The notes: generated by a model not told the origin, from the sequence alone. A DNA stretch of 64,000 nucleotides from Basidiobolus meristosporus CBS 931.73 (GCA_002104905.1 MCFE01000124.1:62001-126000), one strand, 5' to 3'. Positions 11,184 to 21,889 are shown, counted from the first letter of the stretch. Numbers and translations are program-made.

Positions 11184-11885
11184 ATGGACCAAAACTTTCC
11201 CTATCATTCAATGGTTGGTAGCCTAATGTACTTGATGGTGTCTGCACGTCTAGATATTGCAGTGGCAGTTGGAATAGTCAGTCAATTCATGCAGAATTAT
11301 GGTTCAGATCAAATTGCAGCAGTTAAGCGGATTTTCAGATATCTACAAGGTACCATAAATATGGTACTGGAATACTCTGGAGCAGCTAATAGGCAAAAAT
11401 TTGATGGGTATAGTGATTCAGATTGGGGTAGGGATCTGATTGACAGACACTCCACCACAGGCTATGTATTTCTTTATGCTGGTGCAGCTATTACTTGGAA
11501 TTGCAAGAAACAACCAACTGTGGCACTATCTACAACTGAAGCCAAATATATGGCTGCATGTCAAGCAACTAAGGAGGCTATATGGCTACAAAAATTATTC
11601 AAAGACTTGGGTTTTAATTTAGGTGAACCAACATGTATTTACAAGGATAATCAAAGTTGTATTTCATTAGCTAGAAATCCTACTAATCATGCCAGAACTA
11701 AGCACATTGATATACAGCATCACTTTGTGAGGGAAGCTATAGAAAATAACTTAGTGGAGTTAGTTTACTGCCCAACTGGCAAAATGCTGGCAGACATATT
11801 GACAAAACCACTAGCTAGGCCACAGTTTGAGATCCTTAGAGGGAAATTGGGATTAAGAAATTATTTAGTTGAGGGAGAGTGTTGA
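11184..11885 (+). pseudogene. Ty1/Copia RT C-terminus and RNase H
   Basis: This open 233-codon frame is the 3' end of a Copia pol. It shows 'YHSMVGSLMYL', 'LDIAVAVGIVSQFMQN', 'AAVKRIFRYLQGT', the RNase H 'YSDSDWGRD' and 'DRHSTTGYVF' blocks, 'KKQPTVALSTTEAKYMAA', 'YKDNQSCI', 'NPTNHARTKHIDIQHHFVRE' and 'MLADILTKPL'. The rest of pol and gag are missing upstream. The conserved TEAEY motif reads TEAKY. A purine run GAGGGAGAG ends the gene and is followed at once by TGTTGAAATATTGG, the expected start of a 3' LTR. This is a truncated, inactive element. Confidence 0.85.
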
Positions 11886-12335
11886 AATATTGGACTATTT
11901 GGTATCATTTAGCAGCTAAAAATTTACTTAACAATTCTAGACTAGTCTTAGTCACTGTAGGACTCATTTACTGCCTTAACTTTGCCACTTTCCCCAGATA
12001 TACAATCTTATGATTATTCCCCTATAGACAGGATCAAATTAGCACTGCTACCAATTAGTTCCTTATAGCTAAATCACTTCTTAAATTGCAACAATTCCAA
12101 GGTGTTGGTAAACTCCATTATGGTTGTAGTCAACCTTCACACTAGAGTTGCTCTTGACAGGGCTTTGCTTGTTGTGGACCATGGTAGCTATTCCTTATTG
12201 CTGAGAATCTGAAGTAACTGTTCCTATTGGACCAAGATTGGCAGCATTGCATTCTTCCATTCTTGATTTTCTGATATCTTCAGGAGGGCTTCTTCTTGCT
12301 TCATTAGGAAAGTGTTAGATTATTGCTACTACCAA
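11880..12335 (+). repeat. Putative Copia 3' LTR start and following non-coding DNA
   Basis: TGTTGAAATATTGG follows the polypurine tract of the Copia relic directly, as Copia LTRs do. I could not find a second copy in the window to fix the LTR end, so the right border is arbitrary. No gene is visible. Confidence 0.35.
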
Positions 12336-12540
12336 TGTTACATGTCTTATATACAAGTTGTATAGGAAATTGCAAGCTTTGCTAGTATTGTGATAACTGA
12401 AACTGCACCAATCTTTATTGAGTTTCAGCAGCCCCTTATATGCATCTTGCCAGATTGATTGCTGACTGTTGGTATTTTTCAATGTAGGATGATGATGATA
12501 GCGCATTTTATTGCATCTTCATCACCCAATTAGACCTTTG
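12336..12540 (-). repeat. LTR fragment of minus-strand Gypsy family
   Basis: This block is a direct repeat of 12,790-12,998. Shared blocks are TGTTACA.GTCTT, GCTAGTATTGT, TTTATTGAG.TTC, CAGCAGC.CCTTATAT and CATC.TCATCACCC. It starts with TG and is truncated where a Harbinger end fragment begins (12,546). It carries no gene. Confidence 0.5.
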
Positions 12541-12545
12541 TAAAT

Positions 12546-12779
12546 TTGTTCTGTTATACTCTGCCAGGGAGCCCAGCTCAATTGGCTGTTGCAAAAAGTG
12601 ATTGGGCACAGTACCGTAGCTACCAGAAGGCAGGATTACTCTTCAACAATTTTGCACTGTGTTGGACAATCTTTCACACTATGGCACAATTGGGCACAAT
12701 GAGGTTGGCACAAGGTATTGTGCCAGCTTGTGGTGTTTGGATCATATGCGCAATTGGATGCCATTGTTGTGGTAGGTAA
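12546..12779 (-). mobile_element. Harbinger right-end fragment
   Basis: This is the inverted counterpart of the right ends at 23,862-24,104 and 26,740-26,974. The order TTCTGTTATACTCTGCCAGGG...GTAGCTACCAGAAGGCAGG...TTGGCACAA...GGTAGGTAAAAT matches base by base with scattered changes. Only the terminal ~235 bp is present, so it is a broken or solo end. The 77-codon frame across it is accidental. Confidence 0.65.
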
Positions 12780-12789
12780 AATGTGGTAC

Positions 12790-13156
12790 TGTTACAAGTC
12801 TTGGTACAAGAGTTGTAGAGGAATACGGAGTTTAGCTAGTATTGTATTCACTAAAACTTGAACTGATTTTATTGAGGTTCCAGCAGCTCCTTATATACAT
12901 TTTGCCAGATCAATTGCTGCCTAATTGTATTTCCTAATGTAGGTTGTAGCTGTTGACTCATTCAATTGCATCATCATCACCCCATAAGATCCTACTTAAT
13001 AAATCTTTTTCTGTCTGATAAGGATCTGCTGATTCATTTGCTGACTAATGCTACTGATTTGATAGATAATACTAATATACTGATAACCTAAACATATACT
13101 AATTGATTTGACTAAAAACTGAACTAACTTAAACATTCAAGCAGCAGATCATGACA
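12790..13156 (-). repeat. 3' LTR of minus-strand Gypsy element
   Basis: The block starts TGTTACAAG and ends GATCATGACA, so both ends show the TGT...ACA inverted repeat expected of an LTR. On the minus strand it is preceded by a purine tract (AGTAGGGGAAA at 13,157-13,167). The Gypsy integrase relic lies just upstream on that strand (13,376-14,206), as expected of pol followed by its 3' LTR. About 367 bp; a partial second copy lies at 12,336-12,540. Confidence 0.6.
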
Positions 13157-13375
13157 TTTCCCCTACTAAAGTTGAGGGGGTTCTCCTGAATCTCTTTTCT
13201 TGTGATACCAATATCTTGATGGTTCAGTATTATCAGCAAGTCTTGCAAGCTTGAGTCTGTTGCTACGCACTAAGTCTTCCCGGATATTGCCTTGTTTGTC
13301 TACTAGTTGGTAAGTTGCAAATGGACATTCTCTGATGATCTTGAATGGTTCCGTCCATTGTGGCTCAAACTTCTT

Positions 13376-14206
13376 TCAAGTGTTGTTTCTTAGCAATACA
13401 AAGTTCCCAACTGTCAATGCTTCTGGTGCTATAGTCTTATCAAATATCTGCTTCATCTTTTCTGCACTTTGAGATACTTTGGTCTTTGCCTCTTGACATC
13501 TTTGTTCCAGTTGCTGGTGTCTACTTGGGTGACTGAGTTCATCTTCTAAGGTGTCTGTAAGCTTTGGTTGTGTGAGATCTCCTTGAATCCTTGGTACACA
13601 TCCATACACTAAGTAAAATGATGATTGCTGGGTGGTGTTGTGTACTCTGACTCTGCATGCAAAGAGTGCTTGGTCTGTATACTCATCCCATCTTCTGACA
13701 ACTCTATTTGCATACTTGGTCTGCATTGTTCCAAATAATCCATTAAACTGCTCAGTGACTCCATTAGTTATGGGGTAATATGCCAAGGTTTTCAAGTGTC
13801 TGATCTGCTGCATTTCCAGGTAAGCCTCTAATGTCTATGCCATGAAGTTTGCTCCTCCATTAGATAAGATCTCCACAGGGCATCCAAACTTCATCAGGAT
13901 CTCATGGTAAATGAAACTTGCACCTTCTTGTTCACTGGCTATTGGTACAGCTTTAGCAACTGGCCATTTAGTGGCATGGTCAATTGCTACTAGGATCCAA
14001 TGGTTGCATTTCCTGGTGGTTGGCAGTCTTCCAATAAAGCCAATTCCCCATCTTTCAAATGGTCTTACAGGCCCTAAAGGGAAGAGTTTGGCAATTCTTT
14101 GTGGCCAGCCTTGATTGACTTGGCAGTTTAGGCATGTTTTCACTATCCTCTCAATATCTTGTTTCATTCTGGGCCACCATGCTCCCCCGCTGTATTTGCT
14201 TATCAA
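13376..14206 (-). pseudogene. Ty3/Gypsy integrase relic
   Basis: On the minus strand: a zinc-binding-side segment 'SKYSGGAWWPRMKQDIERIV' with 'CLNCQ', the core 'FERWGIGFIGRLP', 'ILVAIDHATKWPVAKAV' (first catalytic Asp present), 'FGCPVEILSNGGANFMA' (second Asp replaced by Asn), then a frame break near 13,820, 'YYPITNGVTEQFNG' (third catalytic Glu present), and a C-terminal segment ending 'LTVGNFVLLRN'. The order and spacing are typical of Gypsy integrases. It is inactive because of the frame break and the lost Asp. The CACTA-like relic cuts it off at its 5' end (14,207). Its likely LTR is 12,790-13,156. Confidence 0.8.
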
Positions 14207-16708
14207 CAGTTACCTTGGGTATCCCACATATAGTTCAAATCAAAAAAACTATGGCCTCCTACTTACTTACCTCTACAAATGTGCACACCTGCTGCAACTG
14301 ACATACTTTTATCACCTCAACTTTACAGCTTTTAGTGTGACAATTGTAAAGTTGCGTTATACCTTGTACTGCTGATTACATACACATCTTGCAAACATAT
14401 GCTTAGTTGTTGCCACTTCTGCCACAAATACCTCCCAAATATCTGCAAAGAGCTTTTTGGTATTTAGCCAATATGTTCCTTCTCCCTGCTAGATTCTAGT
14501 CCCCCTTATACATGTGCTCAGGCTTTTGTTTTTGTGAATTCTGTATTGAATGGTGTAGAAGTTGGCTTGTGACCATGAGAAATCCAGCATACCCTAGTTG
14601 AGTTTTCCTGATAAAAATTAGTTGCTTGTTGCAACCAACCTACCTTTGCATTAATTAATTGATAACCCATGTTTGGGGCTGCTTAGCTTCTTAATGTCAT
14701 AGGCATAGGTGTCTCTATGTGCACATTTGTCCTCAGTATTTTCTAACTATTCCTGGCTGTCCTCCATGTGCCAAATCATCACATCCATGACAGACTTGAA
14801 GGTAATATTACTGATGAGATTGGGATATGGTAGTACCTGCAACTTGACTTGTCTTCCTATCTCCCCACACATCCACTCCATAGGAAACTTCCAAGTGGTG
14901 AAGTAAGGCCCAATATTCTCCACACACTATGCAAGATGCAGTAGTGGCAGAGATCAACAGGTTCAGCTTTATGTTTGTAGTATAGCCGCTCAAATCCCAT
15001 CACAAACTCTTTGTACAACAGCTGTAGACTTGTCAAGCTAACATTGGAGATCTGCTTGTAAACAAATACTCCTACATTGTCCACATATGACTCCCAATGC
15101 TTCCAATGTACTCTTGGTAGGAATGGCTTCAGAATGCCACTTGAATAAATACATATCCAGTTCATCCAGTCTTTGCATTTGTATTGTTGCATATGCGTAT
15201 GAATATTAATTGGAGCTTGTGAGAAGTACTTGGGGTAGCAGAAACTCTGTAATATCTTGCCAATTTTTACAAATTTCTCCAGTAGCTCAAAGGGCTCATT
15301 TTGCTAGAAATGACCCATGCACAACCTGGTCATCATTATGGGGATATTGTTGAAAAGCAAATGCATTGCTCCCAGTGGAAAGTTTTTGCTCCAACAGATA
15401 CCCTCCATCTTAAGTCTCTCTAGTTTCCTATTTATTCCATATTGCAACCAATGGCTTGTAGCTTGCCAACTTTGCTGCAATTGCATGCTAACCTATGTAG
15501 GTTCTCTCTGTGGAAAGATGATGTGCTTAGTGCTGGTGTTTGGGTAATAATTATGTGTGTGAGTTGAGAAGAAAGGCCCCTGGATCTCACACATTCATCA
15601 GCAATACCATCCATTGTTCCTGGAAAAACCTGCTATCTTGCTGATGGCTGGGATATGTCCAATGCAGATAATAATATGCGCTTTTACATGACGGCCATTT
15701 ACTGTTATCCTGCTGGAAAGCATACAAAATTCATCCAGCAATGGATACAGGTAGCTAGCCAGGCTAGATGGTGATTTAGGCCCAGATACCAGTGGGACTA
15801 CCATCAGATTATTGCTCTGCTACCCTAAGATGGGTGGCAGATTCAGATTGATGGGTATCAGTGGCTAGCAAGATTTGCTGGTAGAGTACTTGTTTAATGA
15901 AAATCCATCAAGTGATAAAGCAAAGGCATAGTCATACATACCTTCAAGGTAGCCCTTGCTTCTTAGCTGTTTGTAATGTTTGCACTAAACATATGGGATA
16001 TATTTGCGCTTGATTGCTGCTGAGTGCAATACTGTATAGCTTTTCAATATTTGTTGGACTGCATCAGAGTCCTCAGATGGGGTATGACTGAAATATATCC
16101 AGAGCATAATCAATGTTTTCCCTCAACGGTGGTAGATTCCTGATAGTTTGGGCACATTGCAATAGTAGCATTTTCAGATGTGAATGCCATGCAACTGTTA
16201 TCACATGCTGGAATCAGGAGAGTCTCTGGATCATATGTTGCCAGCCGCATGACGGTTGTTCACTTGTACCATTTACATGGTAAGTTACATCCTGGTATGA
16301 TTTTGGCAAAAAGTAGTAATAAATCCTCAAAGCCCCCATTACTGATATTAGTGGAAATACACCACTTCTCTAGCCACAACATTATATCATTTACCAGTAG
16401 ATGAATCACTGGGCTCTCTTGGCTCCATAAAGTATCCTTGGCATTTGTTTCAATGGGTGTTGTCTCATTGCATATAGGGATTTGACTGGGCTCATATATG
16501 GTACTGTAGTTAGGGGAGATAGGCTCAAAATCCATCAGTGAACCTTCTTTATAAGAGCTATTACTCTGCATGCCATATTCAGAAGGCTGAGGTGAGCCTA
16601 AAGGCATCTCAAGCTCACTGGACTCAGTTTGTGCAAGGTGGCAAAGACAGCCAGGTGCCAACATAGAAGTAACAACAGGCTGGCAAGATAATGTTGGTAC
16701 AAGAGTGA
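14207..16708 (-). pseudogene. CACTA/Tnp2-like transposase relic, copy B
   Basis: This is the longer relic of the family at 1373-3010. Minus-strand order: an N-terminal acidic/Ser-rich part (16,300-16,700) with 'VNDIMLWLEKW' and 'IIPGCNLPCKWYK'; 'GPKSPSSLASYLYPLLDEFC' with 'AHIIICIGHIPAISKIAGF' (15,600-15,790), the Transposase_21/Tnp2-type core; a Cys/His stretch near 15,430-15,610; then 'DWMNWICIYSSGILKPFLP' and 'LLYKEFVMGFERLYY' (14,950-15,190). Stops and shifts are frequent, so it is inactive. The ends are replaced by a Gypsy integrase on the left and an LTR-type repeat on the right. Assignment to CACTA/Plavaka-like elements is by motif resemblance. Confidence 0.6.
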
Positions 16709-16970
16709 CCAATCAGTACTATCCCATAAGCTGGCTGACTATCACAGCTGCTTGCCTTAGTGCATAAGTTATCCCTCACTTTATACAAGATCACTAGCTA
16801 TGAATGCTTCTATATCAGGTAAGTACCCATGCCAGTACCAGTGGCACATGACTAGTCTGTATCACCATTGCTGCCATTTTTGCATCATATATGGTATCCC
16901 TATGTTACACAGGTTTCATAGTACCAATCTCTGATTGGTTGGATATTCTGTGCCTCTTGGAACCTTCTGG
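16709..16970 (+). repeat. Dispersed repeat Y, copy 1
   Basis: This is the same sequence as 30,097-30,358 (CCAATCAGTACTATCCCATA ... TGATTGGTTGGAT ... AACCTTCTGG), about 80-85% identical by eye. In both places it abuts an LTR-like block at its right end. It may be part of a composite element. Non-coding. Confidence 0.55.
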
Positions 16971-17690
16971 TGTGATAGTGTATAAGTCAGAAGGGCAAAA
17001 TATGGCCAACACTTCTCAAGTGTGTATGTGTGTGGGGTGTTCACTGGGTGCAATAACCTCTGGCAAAAGCTTGCTAGGAATACTGGGTCTTTTATCTAAT
17101 CTAATGTGAAGGGGAATAAAGCCACAAGCTTGTTAAGGGAAAACTATTGAGCTATAATCCCCAACTTAGTTGGCATCTTAACAAAAGTTTATACTGGCTT
17201 CAACGTCCTTTGAGATGACAGTGTACTAAAGCTTCCAAAGTCAAAACAACTGTAAACACCACCAATGGGGACCTGATAATAATGCAGCTTTGACCAATAG
17301 TTACAAAGACTGAAAAGTATCTTTGCCTATACAGGAACAAACTTGGGAAAACAATCAAACATAATAAAAGATACTTACCCTGAGTACTCCTCACAAGTAG
17401 TGCCTCCAAGGTCAGTTGGCTGTCAGCGCAGTTTCCTGGGGTCATTGTCAGGTCTGAGTCAGAAAGTAGTGTTAATAGGCAGCAGTGATCTCACTAATCA
17501 ATAAGTTGGAATATTGGAAGAGGGATGATTTATTTGTAAGGGATAGCCTCCCTTAAATACCTTTTTGCTGCTCAGATTCTTGCTAGAAAATACTTTCCAG
17601 AAGTTTCCAGAAGTTGGTAAAGAGCCAATCATGTCACTGTACACTAAAAACAGCCCAAATTCTTGGCAAATTGTTCCATGAGACACAGTA
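16971..17690 (-). repeat. Gypsy-type LTR copy A, minus orientation
   Basis: This block is the inverted counterpart of 18,130-18,752. Shared blocks (reading 17,690 downward) are GGGAGGCTATCCCTTA, AATAAATCATC, CAGTTTCCTGGG, GTGCCTCCAAGG, AAGATACTTTTC, AGTTTTCCCTTA and GCAAGCTTTTGCCAGAGG. The last ~130 bp (17,560-17,690) are more diverged. It encodes no protein. With copy B at 17,996 it forms an inverted pair separated by ~305 bp. Confidence 0.6.
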
Positions 17691-17995
17691 GTACCTAGTC
17701 AATCAGCTAGTGGTAATATGAAACCTTTGTGTCATGTAGTTACCTCATATGGTGGTGGGATAGCAAGGTTATGAAACCAAGGAAGTCACATGACATAGGC
17801 ACTGTTGGGGGTACTTGCCTTATATGGTACATATCTTTTCTTGGCATCTTGGCAAGGAATAGGATAACTTGTGCAATGGGTTAATAGTGACAAATAGTTT
17901 GCCAGGTCACATTAGTAATCATATAGACAGATAGAAGATATTGCAATTTGGGATGATACTAATATAGGGGGGGTAATCTTTTTTAGGGAAGTGAG
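17691..17995. other. Interval between inverted LTRs; polypurine tract at its end
   Basis: No gene is seen. The last ~35 bases (ATAGGGGGGGTAATCTTTTTT then AGGGAAGTGAG) are purine-rich and touch the TG start of the next LTR, so this looks like the 3' edge of a largely deleted retrotransposon body. A similar AGGGAAGTG tract precedes an inverted LTR start near 30,045. Confidence 0.4.
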
Positions 17996-18752
17996 TGTAA
18001 GGGAATGAGCACACCAGCCTTTGGGTGTCACTATGACCCCACTACACTGGCATATACTTAGAACATTCTTAGGTCATTCTGATGTCATCAAGAGTTCTAT
18101 TGATGTCTGGAACCTTCTGGAACACCATGATTAGTAATCACTTAGCCAGTGAGAAAAGTATATAAGGGAGGCTATCCCTCAACAATAAATCATCATCCCT
18201 TTTATCAATATACCAGCTTGTTGATTAGTGTGATCACTGCTACCTGCTGCTACCTGAACTTCCAACCCTAGACCACAGGACACTCCCAGGAAACCACGCT
18301 GACAGCCAACTGACCTTAGAGGCACTACTTGTGAGGAATACTCAGAGTAGGTATCTTTTATTATATTTGATTCTTTCCCAAGTTTGTTCTTGTACAGGCA
18401 AAGATACTTTTCTGTCTTTGTAACTATTGACCACAGCTGCATTCTTATCAAGTCCCTGCTGGTGGAGTTTACAGTTGTTTTGACTTTGGAAGCTTTAGTA
18501 CATTGTCATCTCAGAGGACGCTGAACCTAGCACATACTTTTGTTAAGATGCCAATTAAGTTGGGGATTGTAGCTCAATAGTTTTCCCTTGACAAGCTTGT
18601 GGCTTTATCTTCCTTCACATTAGATTAGAAACAGAACCCAAGTATTCCTAGCAAGCTTTTGCCAGAGGTTATTGCACCCAGTGAACACCCCACACACAAA
18701 ACACTTGAGAAGTGTTGGACGTATCTCTCCCATGGACCTATACACCACCACA
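17996..18752 (+). repeat. Gypsy-type LTR copy B (full length, TG...CA)
   Basis: This 757-bp block runs from TGTAAGGGAATGAG to TACACCACCACA. A TATA-like GTATATAAGGG lies near 18,157 and a possible polyadenylation signal CAATAAATC near 18,182, as expected of an LTR promoter and R region. Related copies lie at 16,971-17,690 (inverted), 30,361-31,060 (direct), 31,175-31,397 (inverted, truncated) and about 29,985-30,050 (inverted, start only). I cannot show which internal region it belonged to. Confidence 0.6.
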
Positions 18753-18869
18753 GCATGTCAGCAAGGACTACAAAGACATAATCTGCTTTAAACAAAGAGG
18801 GAAGTATCCAAAACACATTGTTACAAACAAGCAGAAGAGAGACTTTTGAAAGATATGGTGTCAGTACAA

Positions 18870-19997
18870 AGTACAAGAAAACCAATTATGGCTCCTCCAA
18901 GGACAGTTCAGAGTTGAGGTACCCCCAATAACTGCCTGCAAAGATATCATACAAGAAAGACATATGTCATTAGGACACACTAAACCTCTAACAACATACA
19001 AGATGTTAAGAAAGACATTTTATTGGAAAAAAATGATGACCAATGTTGTGAATACGCTACAAAGATGCTCCACCTGCAAAAGATTTAACCAAAGTCAAAA
19101 GATAGGGACAACCACACCAATACCGCTTGACCTACCCTTCTATTAGGTAGGGATTGACTTTGTTGGGCCCTTTATGAAAACAAAGAAAGGAGAACAATAC
19201 ATAATAATTGCTACCAATTATTTCTCAAAGTGGGTAGAAGCCCAAGCCGTCCAAAATAAAGACCAGAAGACCACCGCCCAATTCATTCTAGAACATCTCA
19301 TCTGCTGGCATGGATATCCTCAGATAATCCTGTCCAACAATGGTGGCTCCTTCCTGAACAACACCGTGGCCCACTTGTGCAAAATGATGGGCATGAAACT
19401 GGTCTTCACGGCCGCATATCACCCCCAGACCAACAGATTAACCAAGAGGATGAACCAGACGTGTTGCCATATACTAGAGAAGCTCCACTGGGAACTACCC
19501 CAATCATAGGCCAAGCTACTCCCACTGACACTCCTAGCAATGCATTCAATACCAAATAAAACAACAGGTTTCTCCCTGTACAAAGTTCTGTATTGACAAA
19601 GGCCCAAGTGGCGTGAAGAAGCTGGATTGACAATGGAAGGTGTCCCCTCGACAACACATAACAACTATGTAGAAAGGTTGATACATCATATTGCCCACCT
19701 ATACATAAAAGTATTCAAAAATGTCAACAAGCACCTTCCCCCCTACCCAAAAATGAGAAACTAACGGGACAAAAGTGGAAACCAGATAATAAAGTGTTGT
19801 ACAATCAAACCATTGCAGGCCTCAAGTTTTGCCCACAATTTACACCCCAATGGATTGGCCCTTGCACTGTCATTAGCTTGGACCATGGGCCAAAGTACAC
19901 CATTACCCTGAATAACAAGACAATCAGCAACGTAGTGCCAGCCCATCTGAAACCGTTTCACAATGAGCCACCAATCATCACTGAAACCAAAGTGTGA
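18870..19997 (+). pseudogene. Ty3/Gypsy integrase relic with lost DDE triad
   Basis: The frame opens with an N-terminal H2C2-type zinc segment ('ERHMSLGHTKPL', 'RKTFYWKKM', 'LQRCSTCKRF'), then after one stop (near 19,143) the catalytic core 'VGIDFVGPF', 'IIIATNYFSKWVEAQAV', 'GYPQIILSNNGGSFLNN', 'AAYHPQTNRLTKRMNQT'. A broken linker follows, and a C-terminal GPY/F-like module ('FTPQWIGPCTVISLD', 'VVPAHLKPFH') ends at 19,997. The three acidic residues expected in the core are Asn, Asn and Lys, so the enzyme is dead even apart from the stops. Reverse transcriptase and gag are not visible upstream. A further reading frame follows at 20,041. Confidence 0.8.
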
Positions 19998-20040
19998 TTA
20001 AACAATTATCAGGACAAGGATAGAGGAAGACACAGGATAC

Positions 20041-21294
20041 ATGCAAAGTTTATTGGAGGAGATTTTAGTCAATATAGGCACAAATGATATGCACAAGGAA
20101 GTTTGCCCAAAGGGGAGAACAATAGAATGCATATGGAAAGTGCCAAAGGAAACAGTTCACCCAAAATGGCAATACCCCTCCCACCAGCAAGAACCAAGAT
20201 GATATCAACAACAAAACCAACCTGCAAGTGTTGTGAGATATGGTACAAGTGTTATGTGCGACAAGAGTCACCTATGAAGAGTTGTTTGCCGGAGCAGACA
20301 TGTTGATACAAGACACAATCAGAGAGGGACAAGACAAGTTACCCACACCAATATAAAGCATGGAGATACTACCCAAGAAGACCGTGTACCACCTAAGAGG
20401 AAGTTCCTTGATCATTAACAAGAAGGATGCCGCACTGATTCCCATATCCATACTGGACACGGTCAGACAGAAGACACAAGGAATCAACTGTTGCGCCCTC
20501 ACAAGACCTTGAGAGCCCCCCTGTGTTGTTGCATACTTGCCATTGATAGGTACCACAGTTGTTGAGGTATACAAATACCTGGTAAAAGCCGCAAGAGCAC
20601 CAGTAGTAGAACTCCCAATTGAAGGACTCCTCCAAGAAATTTGCAAACATCTCAAACCAATTTCCAAGAAGGAACCATTGTAGAGAAGATATTCAAATGG
20701 ATTAAATACACCAGCCGGTTAACCCATGCAATCCCCCAAGTTGCTGTGTTACAACTATTACAGTGGCTTACCATAGGACAACTCAGGAACCAGTATAAAG
20801 TCCAACTCCAAGAAGCCAAAGAAACTGCCGCAGACTCTGTAGAAACCATGAGGCAAGTACAAAAGCGCCTCAATTGCGCCACAGTTTCTACAGAAGAACT
20901 ATAATACGTCTTGGAAGAAGCAAAAACTTGTTACCAACAACAGGTGACTGCCAACCAAGTGTACGCCCTCTTCAAAAGGTCCCTTGCAGTCATATTGAAC
21001 ACAAAAAGGACAAGCCCTGACAATGTTTGCAAGATAAAGAAGCAAGACTTTATTGTGCTATTGCACCTTTTCTTGTTCTCCAACCCTCCTGAGGAACTTA
21101 CCCAGAACCCTATGGTTTGCCAACTATTTGGCTCTGTGGAAAACATCCCTCAAGCAATGCAAGCCGCACCCCACTCTGCCACCAAGTGGTATCAGGTATT
21201 TGCCTGCAACCCCCTTGCAAGTGACAACCAGCAATGGTACTATGGTGACTCCCTATGCTCTGTGAGCAAAATTGACCCTGGAGAAGCAAGTTAG
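20041..21294 (+). pseudogene. Third ORF downstream of Gypsy integrase, unclassified
   Basis: From ATG at 20,041 a coding-like frame (MQSLLEEILVNIGTNDMHKE...) runs to about 20,270. After a frameshift it continues ('LFAGADMLIQDTIREGQDKL', 'YHLRGSSLIINKKDAALIP', 'VVELPIEGLLQEICKHL'), and after another shift near 20,690 it runs to 21,294 with one stop at 20,902. Combined length would be about 415 residues. A helical, Gln/Glu/Ala-rich stretch that may form a coiled coil occupies roughly 20,740-20,990. I see no signal peptide, membrane span, CCHC knuckle or protease motif, so it is neither an evident envelope nor a gag. It lies where some Ty3 elements carry an extra gene. Product unknown. Confidence 0.5.
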
Positions 21295-21465
21295 TCAAAA
21301 GAACTTTGAGGACAAGGCTCCCTCTTAACCCCTGGGATACGTGAGTACTAAATGCAGTACCCACTCTTTGCCCAATAGTTCTCCCCAGAGTCCTACCCAA
21401 AGTCCCCCAGTATCCTCCCTATGATTCCCCCACGCACCCTCCCTCCTATCCCTGCCCTTATCTAG

Positions 21466-21713
21466 TGTGAATACTTACCATAACAGGAAGGTGTTCACAC
21501 CCCTATTTTATAACACATTGTCTATTATCTAAGCCCCCAAGTGATATATATATCTACCCAATTGAACCAAGTGAGGAAACAGAGGATTTGGACAAAATAA
21601 ACACAAGCATTTATTACCTTGCTACCTTCTATTGGAAGCTACTCTGAACCAAGTGGTACTGACTTGACCTACAAGCTCTCCCACTCATCAAGTACAGTCA
21701 GTAATAACCCACA
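21466..21713 (+). repeat. LTR-like block ending the Gypsy relic
   Basis: It starts TGTGAATACTTACC and ends AACCCACA (TGTG...CACA). A TATATATA run lies near 21,544 and AATAAAC near 21,597. Immediately to its right the Harbinger transposase sequence resumes, so the block looks like the end of a retrotransposon inserted in, or recombined with, the outer Harbinger. The preceding ~30 bases are pyrimidine-rich rather than a polypurine tract, which weakens the call. Confidence 0.4.
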
Positions 21714-21889
21714 TGCTCTACCCTCACTCTGAAATGATTAAATATCTCATTGTAGAGCTTCTGCTTCCTGCCAAGCGCACCATTCCTTGGCTTCCTATAA
21801 GCTGTAACACATCCTAATCTGTGACAATCCTCTCCTATATAGGCTAAGTCTGCCATACACTTCTCCCCTCTACTGAATTCTTGATGATT

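Noticed and set aside
10012-14206. One single Gypsy element joining the RT (10.0-11.0 kb) and integrase (13.4-14.2 kb)
   Set aside because: Both are on the minus strand, which would put the integrase before the reverse transcriptase, opposite to the Ty3/Gypsy order; a Copia relic also lies between them.
18179-18451. A 90-codon minus-strand frame also present at 30,487-30,759
   Set aside because: Its conservation is explained by the two LTR copies that contain it; it runs through promoter and polyadenylation-like sequence.
20272-20667. A 131-codon minus-strand open frame
   Set aside because: It is antisense to the better-supported plus-strand third ORF of the Gypsy relic and shows no domain.
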